Positions 1-8,337 of a DNA stretch of 64,000 nt are shown piece by piece (position 1 is the stretch's first letter; each line of letters opens with the position of its first letter). The position numbers were made by a program, and so were the translations under genes. The stretch is from assembly GCF_013112245.1 (NCBI RefSeq), contig NZ_WVRN01000002.1, positions 248,001-312,000 of the forward strand, read 5' to 3'. The notes beneath the pieces are model-generated. The model saw nothing but the letters and a program-made list of their open reading frames with translations. It was not told the origin of the DNA and searched no databases. The DNA is from Ruegeria sp. HKCCD4315 (lineage in GTDB: Bacteria; Pseudomonadota; Alphaproteobacteria; Rhodobacterales; Rhodobacteraceae).

Positions 1-1
1 G

Positions 2-73
2 CTGACCTCGAACGAGTTGGCGAAAAAAATCAAACGATCCATGGAAGACAATCGGGGAGGAAACCGACCATGA
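2..73 (+). CDS. C-terminal end of an unidentified upstream gene (partial)
   Basis: The second reading frame is open from the window edge to a TGA at 71-73. That stop overlaps the ATG of the next gene in an ATGA arrangement, which is typical of translationally coupled operon genes. The last residues read like a basic helical C-terminus (LAKKIKRSMEDNRGG). Only about 23 codons are visible, so the family cannot be named; a regulator or kinase of the same sugar operon is a guess. The frame of the downstream gene is also open here, so this is a weak call. Confidence 0.35.
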   Translation: MTSNELAKKIKRSMEDNRGGNRP

Positions 74-1425
74 AACTTACACCAAAAGCAGCCAGGCTGA
101 TGCTCGGCTCTTCGTTGGCACTGGCGCTGACGGCCATGTCGGTACAGGCGGACACGATCCGTTTCTGGACGACCGAAGAGCAGCCCGAGCGTCTGGCGAA
201 ACAGCAGGAAATGGCTGACCAGTTTAAGGCTGAGACCGGAACAACCGTCGAGGTGATACCTGTCACAGAAACAGATTTGGGCACCCGCGCAACCGCAGCC
301 TTTGCCGCAGGTGACTTGCCAGATGTTGTCTACCACCCGTTGCAGTACGCCCTGCCGTGGGCCGAAGCTGGCATTCTGGACACCGAAGCTGCGACCGAAG
401 TGATCGAAGAACTGGGCGCTGATACTTTCGCTCCGGGTGCCTTGGGCATGGCGGCGTTCAATGGTGAGACCGCCTCGGTTCCGGTGGATGGCTGGACGCA
501 AATGGTTGTCTATCGCAAGGACCTGTTCGAAGAGGCCGGCTTGGAGGCGCCTGACAGTTTTGCTGATATTCAGGCCGCACTTGAGGCGCTGCATAACCCG
601 CCAGAAATGTATGGTTTTGTTTCGGCCACCAAAGTTGACGAGAACTTCATGAGCCAGGTGCTGGAGCATGTTTTCCTGGCAAACGGTGTCAGCCCTGTTG
701 GCCCCGATGGGTTCCAGCCGCTTGATGAGGCCAAGACCACCGAAGTTCTGGATTTCTACAAGGCTATTTCCAAAGCTTCGCCTCCCGGTGAGCTGTTCTG
801 GAAGCAATCGCGCGAGCTGTATTTTGATGGTAAAGCCGCCATGATCATATGGTCGCCATTTATTCTGGACGAATTGGCTGGTCTGCGCGACAGTGCCCCG
901 CCGACCATCAACGACGACCCGACCTCGCGCGATCTGGCCAGCAAGACTGGTATCGTTACCAAACTGTCCGGCCCGTCGAACCCCGATGGCGCGGCCTGGG
1001 GTGATGTGCGGTATTTCGGTATCACCAACGATGCAGACACCGACGCGGCGATGGAATTCGTAAAGTTTGCCATGGATGACGGTTATACCCAGACGCTGGC
1101 TATTGCGCCTGAGGGTAAGTTCCCCGTGCGCCGTGGTAATGCAGACAATCCGACCGCGTTCTCTGAAGCCTGGGCGGAACTGCCCGTCGGTGTCGATCGC
1201 AAGGCCCCTCTGGGCGAGCTGTATGAACAGGCCATGATCGACGAGATTGTTGGTGGTCTGGACGTGGCGCAGCGCTGGGGCGTAGCCGAAGGTCAATTGG
1301 CGCTGGCGTCGAAAATGATCAACTCTCAGGCCATCAATCGTGTTGTACGCCAGTACATTGATGACGAGATCGACGCAGCCGCAGCGGTTGCAGCCATGAA
1401 CGAAGAGCTGGCGAAGGTTCAGTAA
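70..1425 (+). CDS. ABC transporter periplasmic sugar-binding protein
   Basis: Extracytoplasmic solute-binding protein of the family 1 sugar type, 451 residues, the usual size. Residues 1-28 form a Sec signal peptide with a basic start, a hydrophobic core and cleavage after VQA. The mature part begins DTIRFWTTEEQPER and shows the lobe pattern of MalE/UgpB-like proteins. A GGGGAGG ribosome site lies at 55-61. It is the first gene of an operon with two permeases, a glycoside hydrolase and a MalK-like ATPase, so it should capture a sugar or glycoside for import. The ligand cannot be read from the sequence; the GH63-like hydrolase suggests a small glycoside such as a glycosylglycerate-type solute. 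Confidence 0.9.
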   Translation: MKLTPKAARLMLGSSLALALTAMSVQADTIRFWTTEEQPERLAKQQEMADQFKAETGTTVEVIPVTETDLGTRATAAFAAGDLPDVVYHPLQYALPWAEAGILDTEAATEVIEELGADTFAPGALGMAAFNGETASVPVDGWTQMVVYRKDLFEEAGLEAPDSFADIQAALEALHNPPEMYGFVSATKVDENFMSQVLEHVFLANGVSPVGPDGFQPLDEAKTTEVLDFYKAISKASPPGELFWKQSRELYFDGKAAMIIWSPFILDELAGLRDSAPPTINDDPTSRDLASKTGIVTKLSGPSNPDGAAWGDVRYFGITNDADTDAAMEFVKFAMDDGYTQTLAIAPEGKFPVRRGNADNPTAFSEAWAELPVGVDRKAPLGELYEQAMIDEIVGGLDVAQRWGVAEGQLALASKMINSQAINRVVRQYIDDEIDAAAAVAAMNEELAKVQ

Positions 1426-1437
1426 TCTAGTGGCAAC

Positions 1438-1461
1438 TGCAGCGGCGTGCGCGCCGCTGCA
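1438..1461 (+). promoter_or_regulatory. intercistronic RNA hairpin after the binding-protein gene
   Basis: A perfect 10-bp inverted repeat (TGCAGCGGCG, loop TGCG, CGCCGCTGCA) begins 12 bases after the stop of the binding-protein gene. There is no T-tract, so it is more likely an mRNA-stabilising or attenuating hairpin that keeps binding-protein mRNA above permease mRNA, as in many ABC sugar operons. It also argues against a GTG start at 1447 for the permease, since that codon would lie inside the stem. Confidence 0.7.
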
Positions 1462-1482
1462 CCCAACCCTTCGAGGTACCCC

Positions 1483-2715
1483 ATGACTTCGGCCACCCCA
1501 CCGACCGGAACCGGGGCGTTAGCCAAACGCGAGGCGCGTCTGGCCTGGACGCTGCTGGCTCCGACCGTGATCAGTGTATCGCTTGTGGTGATCTTGCCTT
1601 TGCTGGCAATCTTCTGGATCAGCTTCAAGCCGTTTACCCTGTCCGATCTGCGCCCACCCGCACCGGTTGTGCGTGAAAGCCTGCGCGGATCGGGCGACGA
1701 TCTGCGGATTGAATACCGTCTGCGCAACTCCAGTCAGGAGATCGCAATCGACGGCGTCACCCTTAGCGACGTTCTGCCCGACGGTGTCGTTGCGGGGGAC
1801 GTTGCCGCCCCCTGCGTTTTGGACGGGCAGGACCTGTTTTGTGACTTCGGCACTCTTGAAGGGGGCCAGCGTGAGCGTATCCGCATTCCCGTTGACGTGG
1901 ACGGCGACCCCGATGCCTTTGAAGACGTGGTCGAAGCGTCAGAACCGCGTGTGACCGGAAGCGGGCCGAACGTTCTGACCAACTTTGAATTCAGCCTCGA
2001 CAACTATGCTCGCGTCTTTGACGGAGCTGAGTTCTGGGGCGTGCTTTGGGTCACGCTGTTTTACACGGTGTTCGGAACCATTGGCGCCTTGGTCATGGGC
2101 CTGTTTGCAGCGCTTTTGCTGAATAAAAGCTTCAAAGGGCAGGGGTTCATCCGGGGCCTTTACCTGTTTCCCTATGTCGCTCCTGTCATTGCGGTGGCCT
2201 TTACCTGGGTCACGCTGTTTGATCCGTTTTCGGGTTCTGCCAATGCGCTTTTGATCCAGATGGGTCTGACCAGTGCACCGATCAATTTCTTCGGCGAACG
2301 CCCTTTGGCGCTGATCATGGTCACGGTGTTCGAAATCTGGCGCTATTTCCCGCTGTCCTTCCTGTTCATCCTGGCGCGGATGCAATCCATTGATAGCAGC
2401 ATGTATGAAGCTGCTGATATGGATGGAGCGTCGCCCTTCCAGAAGTTCTGGTTGCTGAGCATCCCGCAATTGTTGGGCATCCTGTCGGTACTGTTCCTTC
2501 TGCGCTTTATCTGGACGTTCAACAAGTTCGACGACATTTTCCTGCTGACCGGTGGTAATGCGGGTACCCGCACACTGACTGTGAATGTCTATGAGCAGGC
2601 GTTTGCGATCTCAAACATCGGGGCAGGAGCGGCGGTGGCCGTGGTTATCCTGCTGTGCCTGATCGCCTTCAGCTTTGTCTTCTTCCGCTTCATCAGCCGT
2701 GAGGAGGGTCTGTGA
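1483..2715 (+). CDS. ABC sugar permease with an inserted extracytoplasmic domain
   Basis: Inner-membrane permease of the MalF/UgpA type, 410 residues from the ATG at 1483. This start has a GAGG ribosome site and avoids the upstream hairpin. The first membrane helix is at about residues 21-49. The other helices follow residue 175 and include the EAA loop (YEAADMDGASPFQKFWLLSIP) that docks to the ATPase. Between helix 1 and the rest lies an insert of roughly 110 residues with beta-strand-like sequence (LRIEYRLRNSSQEIAIDGV), a DUF11-like look and two cysteines in APCVLDGQDLFCDFG. The insert would face the periplasm, where MalF also has an extra domain, but this one does not resemble it. The downstream permease overlaps by one base. 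Confidence 0.9.
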   Translation: MTSATPPTGTGALAKREARLAWTLLAPTVISVSLVVILPLLAIFWISFKPFTLSDLRPPAPVVRESLRGSGDDLRIEYRLRNSSQEIAIDGVTLSDVLPDGVVAGDVAAPCVLDGQDLFCDFGTLEGGQRERIRIPVDVDGDPDAFEDVVEASEPRVTGSGPNVLTNFEFSLDNYARVFDGAEFWGVLWVTLFYTVFGTIGALVMGLFAALLLNKSFKGQGFIRGLYLFPYVAPVIAVAFTWVTLFDPFSGSANALLIQMGLTSAPINFFGERPLALIMVTVFEIWRYFPLSFLFILARMQSIDSSMYEAADMDGASPFQKFWLLSIPQLLGILSVLFLLRFIWTFNKFDDIFLLTGGNAGTRTLTVNVYEQAFAISNIGAGAAVAVVILLCLIAFSFVFFRFISREEGL

Positions 2716-3923
2716 TGCGCAAAGGTTTCATCACTAGCCCGGTTCTGGGCGCACTCTGGTTGGTCATCATTGCCAGCACCGTCGCCGTCACCATGTCCTT
2801 CGCCACGGGCGCAGCGTTTCGCCCGCAGGTGGGGTTGAGCCTGATCTGGGGCGCGGTGGCAGGTCTTACTTATGTTGCGTTTCCGGCGCGCCATGCTCCG
2901 GCGCGTTTGGCGATCTCTGTGCTATTGGGTTTGTCTTGTCTAAGCGGTTTGGGCCCCGTCCTGATTGGTCTGGATACGACGCTGCAGGCAAGCCTAATCA
3001 CTGTCATCGCGGTTGCGGTTGTGATGCACCTGTCATTGGCCGAGATCCTTAAGGAACTGCCCTTCACCGAACTGACACGCCATGAATTCGAAGAGGCGGT
3101 GATCCGCTTTTGCACCGGATTCGGGTATATCTTTTTCACGGCCATTGTCGTCATCCCATTCTATGTGATGGTGATGACCAGCCTGAAATCTCAGCAGGCT
3201 CTATTGCAGAACCCGTTGGATTTCTCAGTAGACCTGAGCCAGGGCACTGCATTGTTACGCAGCTATACCGAGCTGTTCCGCGACTTCAATTTCGGCACTT
3301 ATCTCTGGACGTCCTTCTATGTCTCGGTCCTGACTGTGTTCATCACGTTGCTGTTCAGTGTCCCCGGTGCCTATGCGGTGGCGCGGTTCCGGTTCAAAGG
3401 GCAAAAGGCGTTTTCGCGGTCGATCCTGCTGATCTACATGGTTCCGATGATCGTTCTGGCGCTGCCGATTTATATCGCGTTTTCGCTGACTGGTCTGCGG
3501 AACTCGATCCTTGGCATTGTCATGATCTACCCGGTCACGACGATCCCCGTCGCGCTTTACATGCTGCAGGGTTACTTTCGAGGTCTTCCGACTGAAGTTG
3601 AAGAGGCTGGTCTGATGGATGGTCTGTCGCGTTTGGCTGTGATTTGGAAGATCACCCTGCCGCTCAGCCTGCCTGCGCTGGCCTCGGTATCGCTCTATGT
3701 TTTCATGATTGCGTGGAACGAGTTCCTGCTTGCTTTCATGCTGCTGGACGATCCGTCGAAATTCACACTGACCCGAGGCGTTACAATGCTGAATTCCTCG
3801 GAAATTCCCCGACAACATCTGATGGCTGGTGCGGTGATCGCCACCTTACCGATCATGGCGTTGTTTCTGGGACTTGAACGTTTCATGACCAAGGGCCTGA
3901 CTGCGGGGTCCGTCAAAGGATGA
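2715..3923 (+). CDS. ABC sugar permease with an N-terminal membrane extension
   Basis: Second permease (MalG/UgpE type), 402 residues from the ATG at 2715, which overlaps the preceding TGA (TGATG); a GTG at 2712 is possible. Ordinary MalG-type permeases have about 280 residues. Here about 130 extra N-terminal residues hold three or four predicted membrane helices before the conserved core begins near IFFTAIVVIPFYVMVMTSLK. The EAA loop is EEAGLMDGLSRLAVIWKITLP. Its partner permease is also enlarged, so the pair seems to be a distinct subfamily. The next gene overlaps by four bases. Confidence 0.9.
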   Translation: MRKGFITSPVLGALWLVIIASTVAVTMSFATGAAFRPQVGLSLIWGAVAGLTYVAFPARHAPARLAISVLLGLSCLSGLGPVLIGLDTTLQASLITVIAVAVVMHLSLAEILKELPFTELTRHEFEEAVIRFCTGFGYIFFTAIVVIPFYVMVMTSLKSQQALLQNPLDFSVDLSQGTALLRSYTELFRDFNFGTYLWTSFYVSVLTVFITLLFSVPGAYAVARFRFKGQKAFSRSILLIYMVPMIVLALPIYIAFSLTGLRNSILGIVMIYPVTTIPVALYMLQGYFRGLPTEVEEAGLMDGLSRLAVIWKITLPLSLPALASVSLYVFMIAWNEFLLAFMLLDDPSKFTLTRGVTMLNSSEIPRQHLMAGAVIATLPIMALFLGLERFMTKGLTAGSVKG

Positions 3924-5176
3924 CTGAGATGAACCAACATACAAACCCGGACCGCGAAGCGCGCAATATTCTGATTGCCAATGATCGCGGTGGTTACACG
4001 ATCCCGACCGAGGGGCTGTACCCTTATCAATGGAACTGGGACAGCGCGATTGCTGCCCTGGGATTTGCGGAATTCGACATTGACCGCGCCTGGACCGAGG
4101 TCGAAACGCTGTTCTCAGGCCAATGGACGGACGGCATGGTGCCGCACATCCTGTTCCACCAGCAGGATGACGGATATTTCCCTGGCCCGGACGTTTGGGG
4201 GTGCAACGGCCCGATTTTGTCGTCGGGGATAATTCAACCCCCCATTGCGGCGACAATGGTCCGCAAGATTTGGGAGCAGGACCGCGTCGCTGGCGAGCAA
4301 CGCTTGCGCGATCTGTTTCCAAAGTTACTGGCCTGGCATCGATGGATAATGAAGTGGCGTTTGGATGATAGGGATGCGGTCTGCACGACGCATCCATGGG
4401 AAGCCGGCCGCGATAACGCTCCCGACTGGGACAAATCGATGGCGCGCATGGACGCTTCAGATGTAGGTGAGTATCAGCGCCGAGACACCACTCATGTAAA
4501 CAGCGACGACCGGCCTACCAAGTTTGACTATGACCGGTACATCAAACTGGTTCAGATTGGTCGTGAGGCCGAATGGGATCAGCAGATCCTGCTGGAAAAG
4601 AACCCATTTCGGGTTGCCGACCCAACGATGACATTCTCGGCGTTGCGCGCGGCAAGAGATCTTTTGGAGATCAGCGAAGCACTTGACCTTGAGGCCGAAG
4701 GATTGCGTGCGGATGCCGATCGGCTCGAAAACGGTGCACGGTCTTTGTGGAATGAAGACCTGGGCAGCTTTGATTCCCGTGACGCGCATACAGGTGAGTG
4801 GGCGGGCAGCATCTCAAACGCGTCGTACATGTGCTGGTATGCAGGTATCGATTCAGAAAAGATGTTGGGGCGTTTGAATTCAGTTTTGGAGACCGTTCCC
4901 TATCCAGTTCCAAGCTACGATACATCGATGCCGAACTTTGATGCGCGCCGGTATTGGCGCGGTCCGACCTGGGCCATCATGAATATGATGATCGGATTTG
5001 GGCTGGAAGACATGGGCTACAGGCAACAGGCAGAAGATCTGCGTCAGAAAACGGCAAAGCTGATCTCGAACTACGGATTTGCTGAGTATTTTGATCCAAA
5101 AACCGGAAGCCCAGCCGGTGGCACTGCGTTCACCTGGACAGCCGCAGTCTGGCTTCACTGGGCAGGGAGAAGCTAA
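3920..5176 (+). CDS. GH63-type glycoside hydrolase (mannosyl/glucosylglycerate hydrolase-like)
   Basis: An (alpha/alpha)6-barrel glycosidase of the GH63/trehalase-like group, 418 residues, the size of bacterial glycosylglycerate hydrolases. Family signatures are YQWNWDSA near residue 36, GMVPHI near 72, HPWEAGRDNAPDWD at 158-171 with Asp165 as the probable general acid, and FTWTAAVW near the C-terminus. There is no signal peptide, so it is cytoplasmic and should split the imported glycoside. It sits between the permease and ATPase genes with overlaps of four and one bases, so it belongs to the same uptake operon. The specificity for glycosylglycerate is inferred from family resemblance; another alpha-glycoside is possible. 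Confidence 0.8.
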   Translation: MTEMNQHTNPDREARNILIANDRGGYTIPTEGLYPYQWNWDSAIAALGFAEFDIDRAWTEVETLFSGQWTDGMVPHILFHQQDDGYFPGPDVWGCNGPILSSGIIQPPIAATMVRKIWEQDRVAGEQRLRDLFPKLLAWHRWIMKWRLDDRDAVCTTHPWEAGRDNAPDWDKSMARMDASDVGEYQRRDTTHVNSDDRPTKFDYDRYIKLVQIGREAEWDQQILLEKNPFRVADPTMTFSALRAARDLLEISEALDLEAEGLRADADRLENGARSLWNEDLGSFDSRDAHTGEWAGSISNASYMCWYAGIDSEKMLGRLNSVLETVPYPVPSYDTSMPNFDARRYWRGPTWAIMNMMIGFGLEDMGYRQQAEDLRQKTAKLISNYGFAEYFDPKTGSPAGGTAFTWTAAVWLHWAGRS

Positions 5177-6231
5177 TGGGCAGCATTGAACTAAAGTCCG
5201 TCGAAAAATGGTTTGGGTCAGCCCAGGTCATCAAAGGCGTGGACCTCAAAATCGAAGAGGGCGAATTCATTGTTTTTGTCGGCCCCTCAGGCTGTGGCAA
5301 ATCCACCTTGTTGCGCATGATTGGTGGGCTCGAGGATATCTCGCGTGGGTCACTTCTGATCAATGACACTGACGTCACCGATCATCCGCCCTCGAAACGC
5401 GGGTTGACGATGGTGTTCCAATCTTATGCGCTTTACCCGCATCTTACGGTTGCCGAAAACATGGGGTTCTCGCTGAAAGTGGCCGGAGTGCCAAAGGCTG
5501 AGATCGCAGAGCAGGTCAATACAGCGGCAGAGGTTTTGAAGCTTGGACCGTTTTTGGAACGCCGGCCAAAAGACTTGTCAGGTGGACAGCGCCAGCGCGT
5601 TGCCATCGGCCGATCCATTGTGCGTGATCCCACCGCCTTTTTGTTCGACGAGCCGCTTTCGAACCTCGATGCGGCCCTGCGGGTCGAGATGCGGTACGAG
5701 ATCGCCAAGCTGCACCAAAGCCTCAAGCGGACGATGATCTATGTGACCCATGATCAGGTCGAAGCCATGACGCTGGCCGACCGGATCGTGGTTCTGGAAT
5801 ACGGCAAGATCGCGCAGGTCGGTACGCCCCGCGAGCTCTATGAACGTCCGGCCAATCTGTTTGTGGCCCAGTTCATTGGAAGCCCAAAAATGAACGTGTT
5901 GCGCTGTTCCGCTCAAGGCGGCAGTTATACGTTGGCACATGGCAGAGGGGGCCAATTTGCGTTTTCCGGCGAAGCCAACCGATTGGGTGTGCGCCCTGAA
6001 CACATCGAAGTGGTTACGGCGGGCGAGGGCCAGACCGACGGCGTGATCGAGGTGATCGAATACCTGGGTGCCGATACGTTCCTAATTGTCGATGTCGGTG
6101 CTGAAGAAAACGTCACTGTGCGTTTGAATGGAGACACGGACCTCAAACCGGGCGCACATATCGGTTTGCATTTTCCGACCAGCAAGCTGCATTTTTTCGA
6201 TGGAGATGGTCAAGCTGTGGGTCGGGAATAG
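5176..6231 (+). CDS. ABC sugar transporter ATPase (MalK/UgpC type)
   Basis: Cytoplasmic ATPase of 351 residues that powers the two permeases. Visible motifs in order are Walker A GPSGCGKST, Q-loop VFQSYALYPH, signature LSGGQRQRVAIGR, Walker B FLFDEPLSNLD and the H-loop THDQVEAMTLADR. A C-terminal TOBE/regulatory region (GVRPEHIEVV) follows, as in MalK. The ATG overlaps the stop of the hydrolase gene by one base (TAATG). It is the last gene of the operon; a strong terminator follows 30 bases later. Confidence 0.93.
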   Translation: MGSIELKSVEKWFGSAQVIKGVDLKIEEGEFIVFVGPSGCGKSTLLRMIGGLEDISRGSLLINDTDVTDHPPSKRGLTMVFQSYALYPHLTVAENMGFSLKVAGVPKAEIAEQVNTAAEVLKLGPFLERRPKDLSGGQRQRVAIGRSIVRDPTAFLFDEPLSNLDAALRVEMRYEIAKLHQSLKRTMIYVTHDQVEAMTLADRIVVLEYGKIAQVGTPRELYERPANLFVAQFIGSPKMNVLRCSAQGGSYTLAHGRGGQFAFSGEANRLGVRPEHIEVVTAGEGQTDGVIEVIEYLGADTFLIVDVGAEENVTVRLNGDTDLKPGAHIGLHFPTSKLHFFDGDGQAVGRE

Positions 6232-6554
6232 TCCTATACACTGCCAATAGTTTTTCAAGCACGCGTTGCGGTGTCGATTCCAGAACCACAACGCGTTCTT
6301 TTTTGAATATATGTGCAGCTTTGTTCCACCTTTCGCCTGCATCGCCTGGCTAACTGTCAAAAACACTTTGAACTTGTGGCACTTTATGGGCCTACAGGAC
6401 CATACTGTGTTTGTGTCCGTCACATCCAATTGACCCTTGTGTGATTTGAAAAGTCGGTGAAGCGACTTTGATTTTTAGGATGGCTATTGAATTAAAGGCA
6501 GACACGATGTTGGCTACATCTTGTTGAATTTGCTCGAAACGAGAGAAGAGAGAC
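6232..6554. other. intergenic region between sugar operon and poxB-like gene
   Basis: Contains the terminator at 6261-6304. The rest (6305-6554) is less GC-rich than its surroundings and must hold the promoter of the next gene. I see no convincing -35/-10 pair, operator palindrome or small gene in it. A purine-rich ribosome site (AGAGAAGAGAG) lies just before 6555. Confidence 0.6.
6261..6304 (+). terminator. Rho-independent terminator of the sugar ABC operon
   Basis: A 12-bp stem (ACGCGTTGCGGT at 6261-6272 paired with ACCACAACGCGT at 6285-6296, one G-U pair) with a 12-base loop is followed by TTCTTTTTT. This is a classic intrinsic terminator on the plus strand, 30 bases after the ATPase stop. 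Confidence 0.9.
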
Positions 6555-8297
6555 ATGGCGAAAAACGTGTGTGAAGTCCTGCTGGACATATTGGCGGATG
6601 CAGGTGGTCGTCAGATCTTTGGCGTGGTTGGCGACGCGCTGAACCCTTTCCTCGAAGCCATGCGCGGGGATGACCGGTTTGAGTGGAAAGGGCTGCGGCA
6701 CGAAGAAAACGCAGCTTATGCGGCTTATGCGCAGTCACATCTGACAGGCGGTATCGGGATTTGTGCCGGCACGGTTGGACCCGGAGCGTTGCATCTGATT
6801 AACGGGCTCTACAACGCCAAACGCGAAGGCGCCGGTGTCGTAGCGATCACTGGCCAGGTCGCCCACCGGGAACGCGGAACCGGTTATCATCAGGAAGTGA
6901 ACCTGGAAAAAGCCTTTGATGATGTGTGCGACTATCAGGCGGTGATCCACACGCCGGATCAGATGCCGCGTCTTGCCCAGATCGCCGTGCAACGTGCGCT
7001 CATCAACCGCGAGGTGGTGCGGATTGAACTGCCCATCGATGTATCCGAACAAAAGGTGCCCAGCCTGCACCAGTTCCACCCGCTTTTGAAACAGCCCTCT
7101 ACCCTGATCCCACCCGAAGATGAGATTGCCCGTGCTGCGCAGATCATAAACGCAGGCAAGAAGGTGGCGCTTTTTGCCGGTGTAGGTTGCCGCGAGGCCA
7201 AGGATCAGGTGTTGGCCCTGTCGCAAAAGCTCAACGCTCCGCTTGCGCATACGTTGAAGGGCAAGGATATCTTCGACTACGACGACCCGAATGTGGTTGG
7301 CATGACTGGTCTCATCGGCAACCCCGGCGGCTATCACGCGGTACGCGATTGCGATGTGCTTGTGATGCTGGGCACCGACTTTCCCTATGAATGGTTCCTG
7401 CCAGAGACGGCCAAGATCGTGCAGATCGACCGCAGCGTCGAAAATCTGGGTCGCCGTGCGCCTATCGCATCGGGCCTGTTGGGGGATGTCGGAGCGACGC
7501 TGGACCGGCTGCTGCCTCAAATAGCCGAGAAAGAAGACCGAAACTTCGCCGATCACCAGGTTAAACTCTGCAACAAGTGGCTGGCGCAACAGGACAAAGA
7601 GGCCAGCCTCGAACGTGCCAGCGAACCGCTGCACCCGCAGTTATTCGCCCGCGAGATTTCCAATCAGGCCGCAGAGGATGCGGTTTTTGCCATGGATATT
7701 GGTGAATGCACCGTCTGGGTGGCGCGGCAGACCCGAATGAAGGGTGGGCGGCGAATGGTGGGTTCATTCAACCATTCCTCTCTGGGCTCTGGCTTGCCTT
7801 CGGCGCTTGGAGCAGCGGCGCTCGATCCCTCGCGTGAGGTCTGGACGTTCTGCGGCGACGGCGGCTTTGGTATGTCCATGCAGGATTTCGTGACCGCGGT
7901 GCGCTACGACTGGCCGATCAAGGTGATTGTGTTCAACAACCAAACGCTGGGCTTTGTGAAGATGGAGATGGAGGTTGCGGGCTATGCCGTGAACCCGATG
8001 GCCACGGATCTGGTGAACCCGGATTTCGCCGAATACGCAAAGGTCTGTGGTGGGGATGGTGTGCGTGTGGAACATGCCGCTGACATCAAAGATGCCATCG
8101 CGCAGGCCAAAGCCAGCACCAAGCCGTTCATCATCGACGCCATGGTCACGCCGGGTGAGCTGGTGATGCCCCCACATGTGGACACCAAGATGGCCTGGGG
8201 CTTTGGTATGTCCAAACTGAAAGAAGGAATCCTGCTGGCGAAGGGCGACCACGCCCAGTGGGACAATTGGGTCAAAGAGCTCAAGGCGCAGCTGTAA
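6555..8297 (+). CDS. thiamine-diphosphate enzyme, pyruvate oxidase/dehydrogenase-like (PoxB family)
   Basis: 580 residues with the three-domain layout of the ThDP-dependent decarboxylase superfamily: an N-terminal PYR domain with the activating Glu in RHEENAAYAA, a central FAD/nucleotide-type domain, and a C-terminal PP domain with the ThDP/Mg motif running from CGDGGFGMSMQDF to VFNN. The closest general match is PoxB, which converts pyruvate to acetate and CO2 with electrons passed to quinone, but acetolactate synthase-like relatives cannot be excluded. The C-terminal region lacks an obvious PoxB membrane-binding helix. The next gene starts 40 bases later, so the two are probably cotranscribed. 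Confidence 0.82.
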   Translation: MAKNVCEVLLDILADAGGRQIFGVVGDALNPFLEAMRGDDRFEWKGLRHEENAAYAAYAQSHLTGGIGICAGTVGPGALHLINGLYNAKREGAGVVAITGQVAHRERGTGYHQEVNLEKAFDDVCDYQAVIHTPDQMPRLAQIAVQRALINREVVRIELPIDVSEQKVPSLHQFHPLLKQPSTLIPPEDEIARAAQIINAGKKVALFAGVGCREAKDQVLALSQKLNAPLAHTLKGKDIFDYDDPNVVGMTGLIGNPGGYHAVRDCDVLVMLGTDFPYEWFLPETAKIVQIDRSVENLGRRAPIASGLLGDVGATLDRLLPQIAEKEDRNFADHQVKLCNKWLAQQDKEASLERASEPLHPQLFAREISNQAAEDAVFAMDIGECTVWVARQTRMKGGRRMVGSFNHSSLGSGLPSALGAAALDPSREVWTFCGDGGFGMSMQDFVTAVRYDWPIKVIVFNNQTLGFVKMEMEVAGYAVNPMATDLVNPDFAEYAKVCGGDGVRVEHAADIKDAIAQAKASTKPFIIDAMVTPGELVMPPHVDTKMAWGFGMSKLKEGILLAKGDHAQWDNWVKELKAQL

Positions 8298-8337
8298 CGC
8301 GGGTGCCAATCCAATTTAGAAACCGGAGATCGGACGC

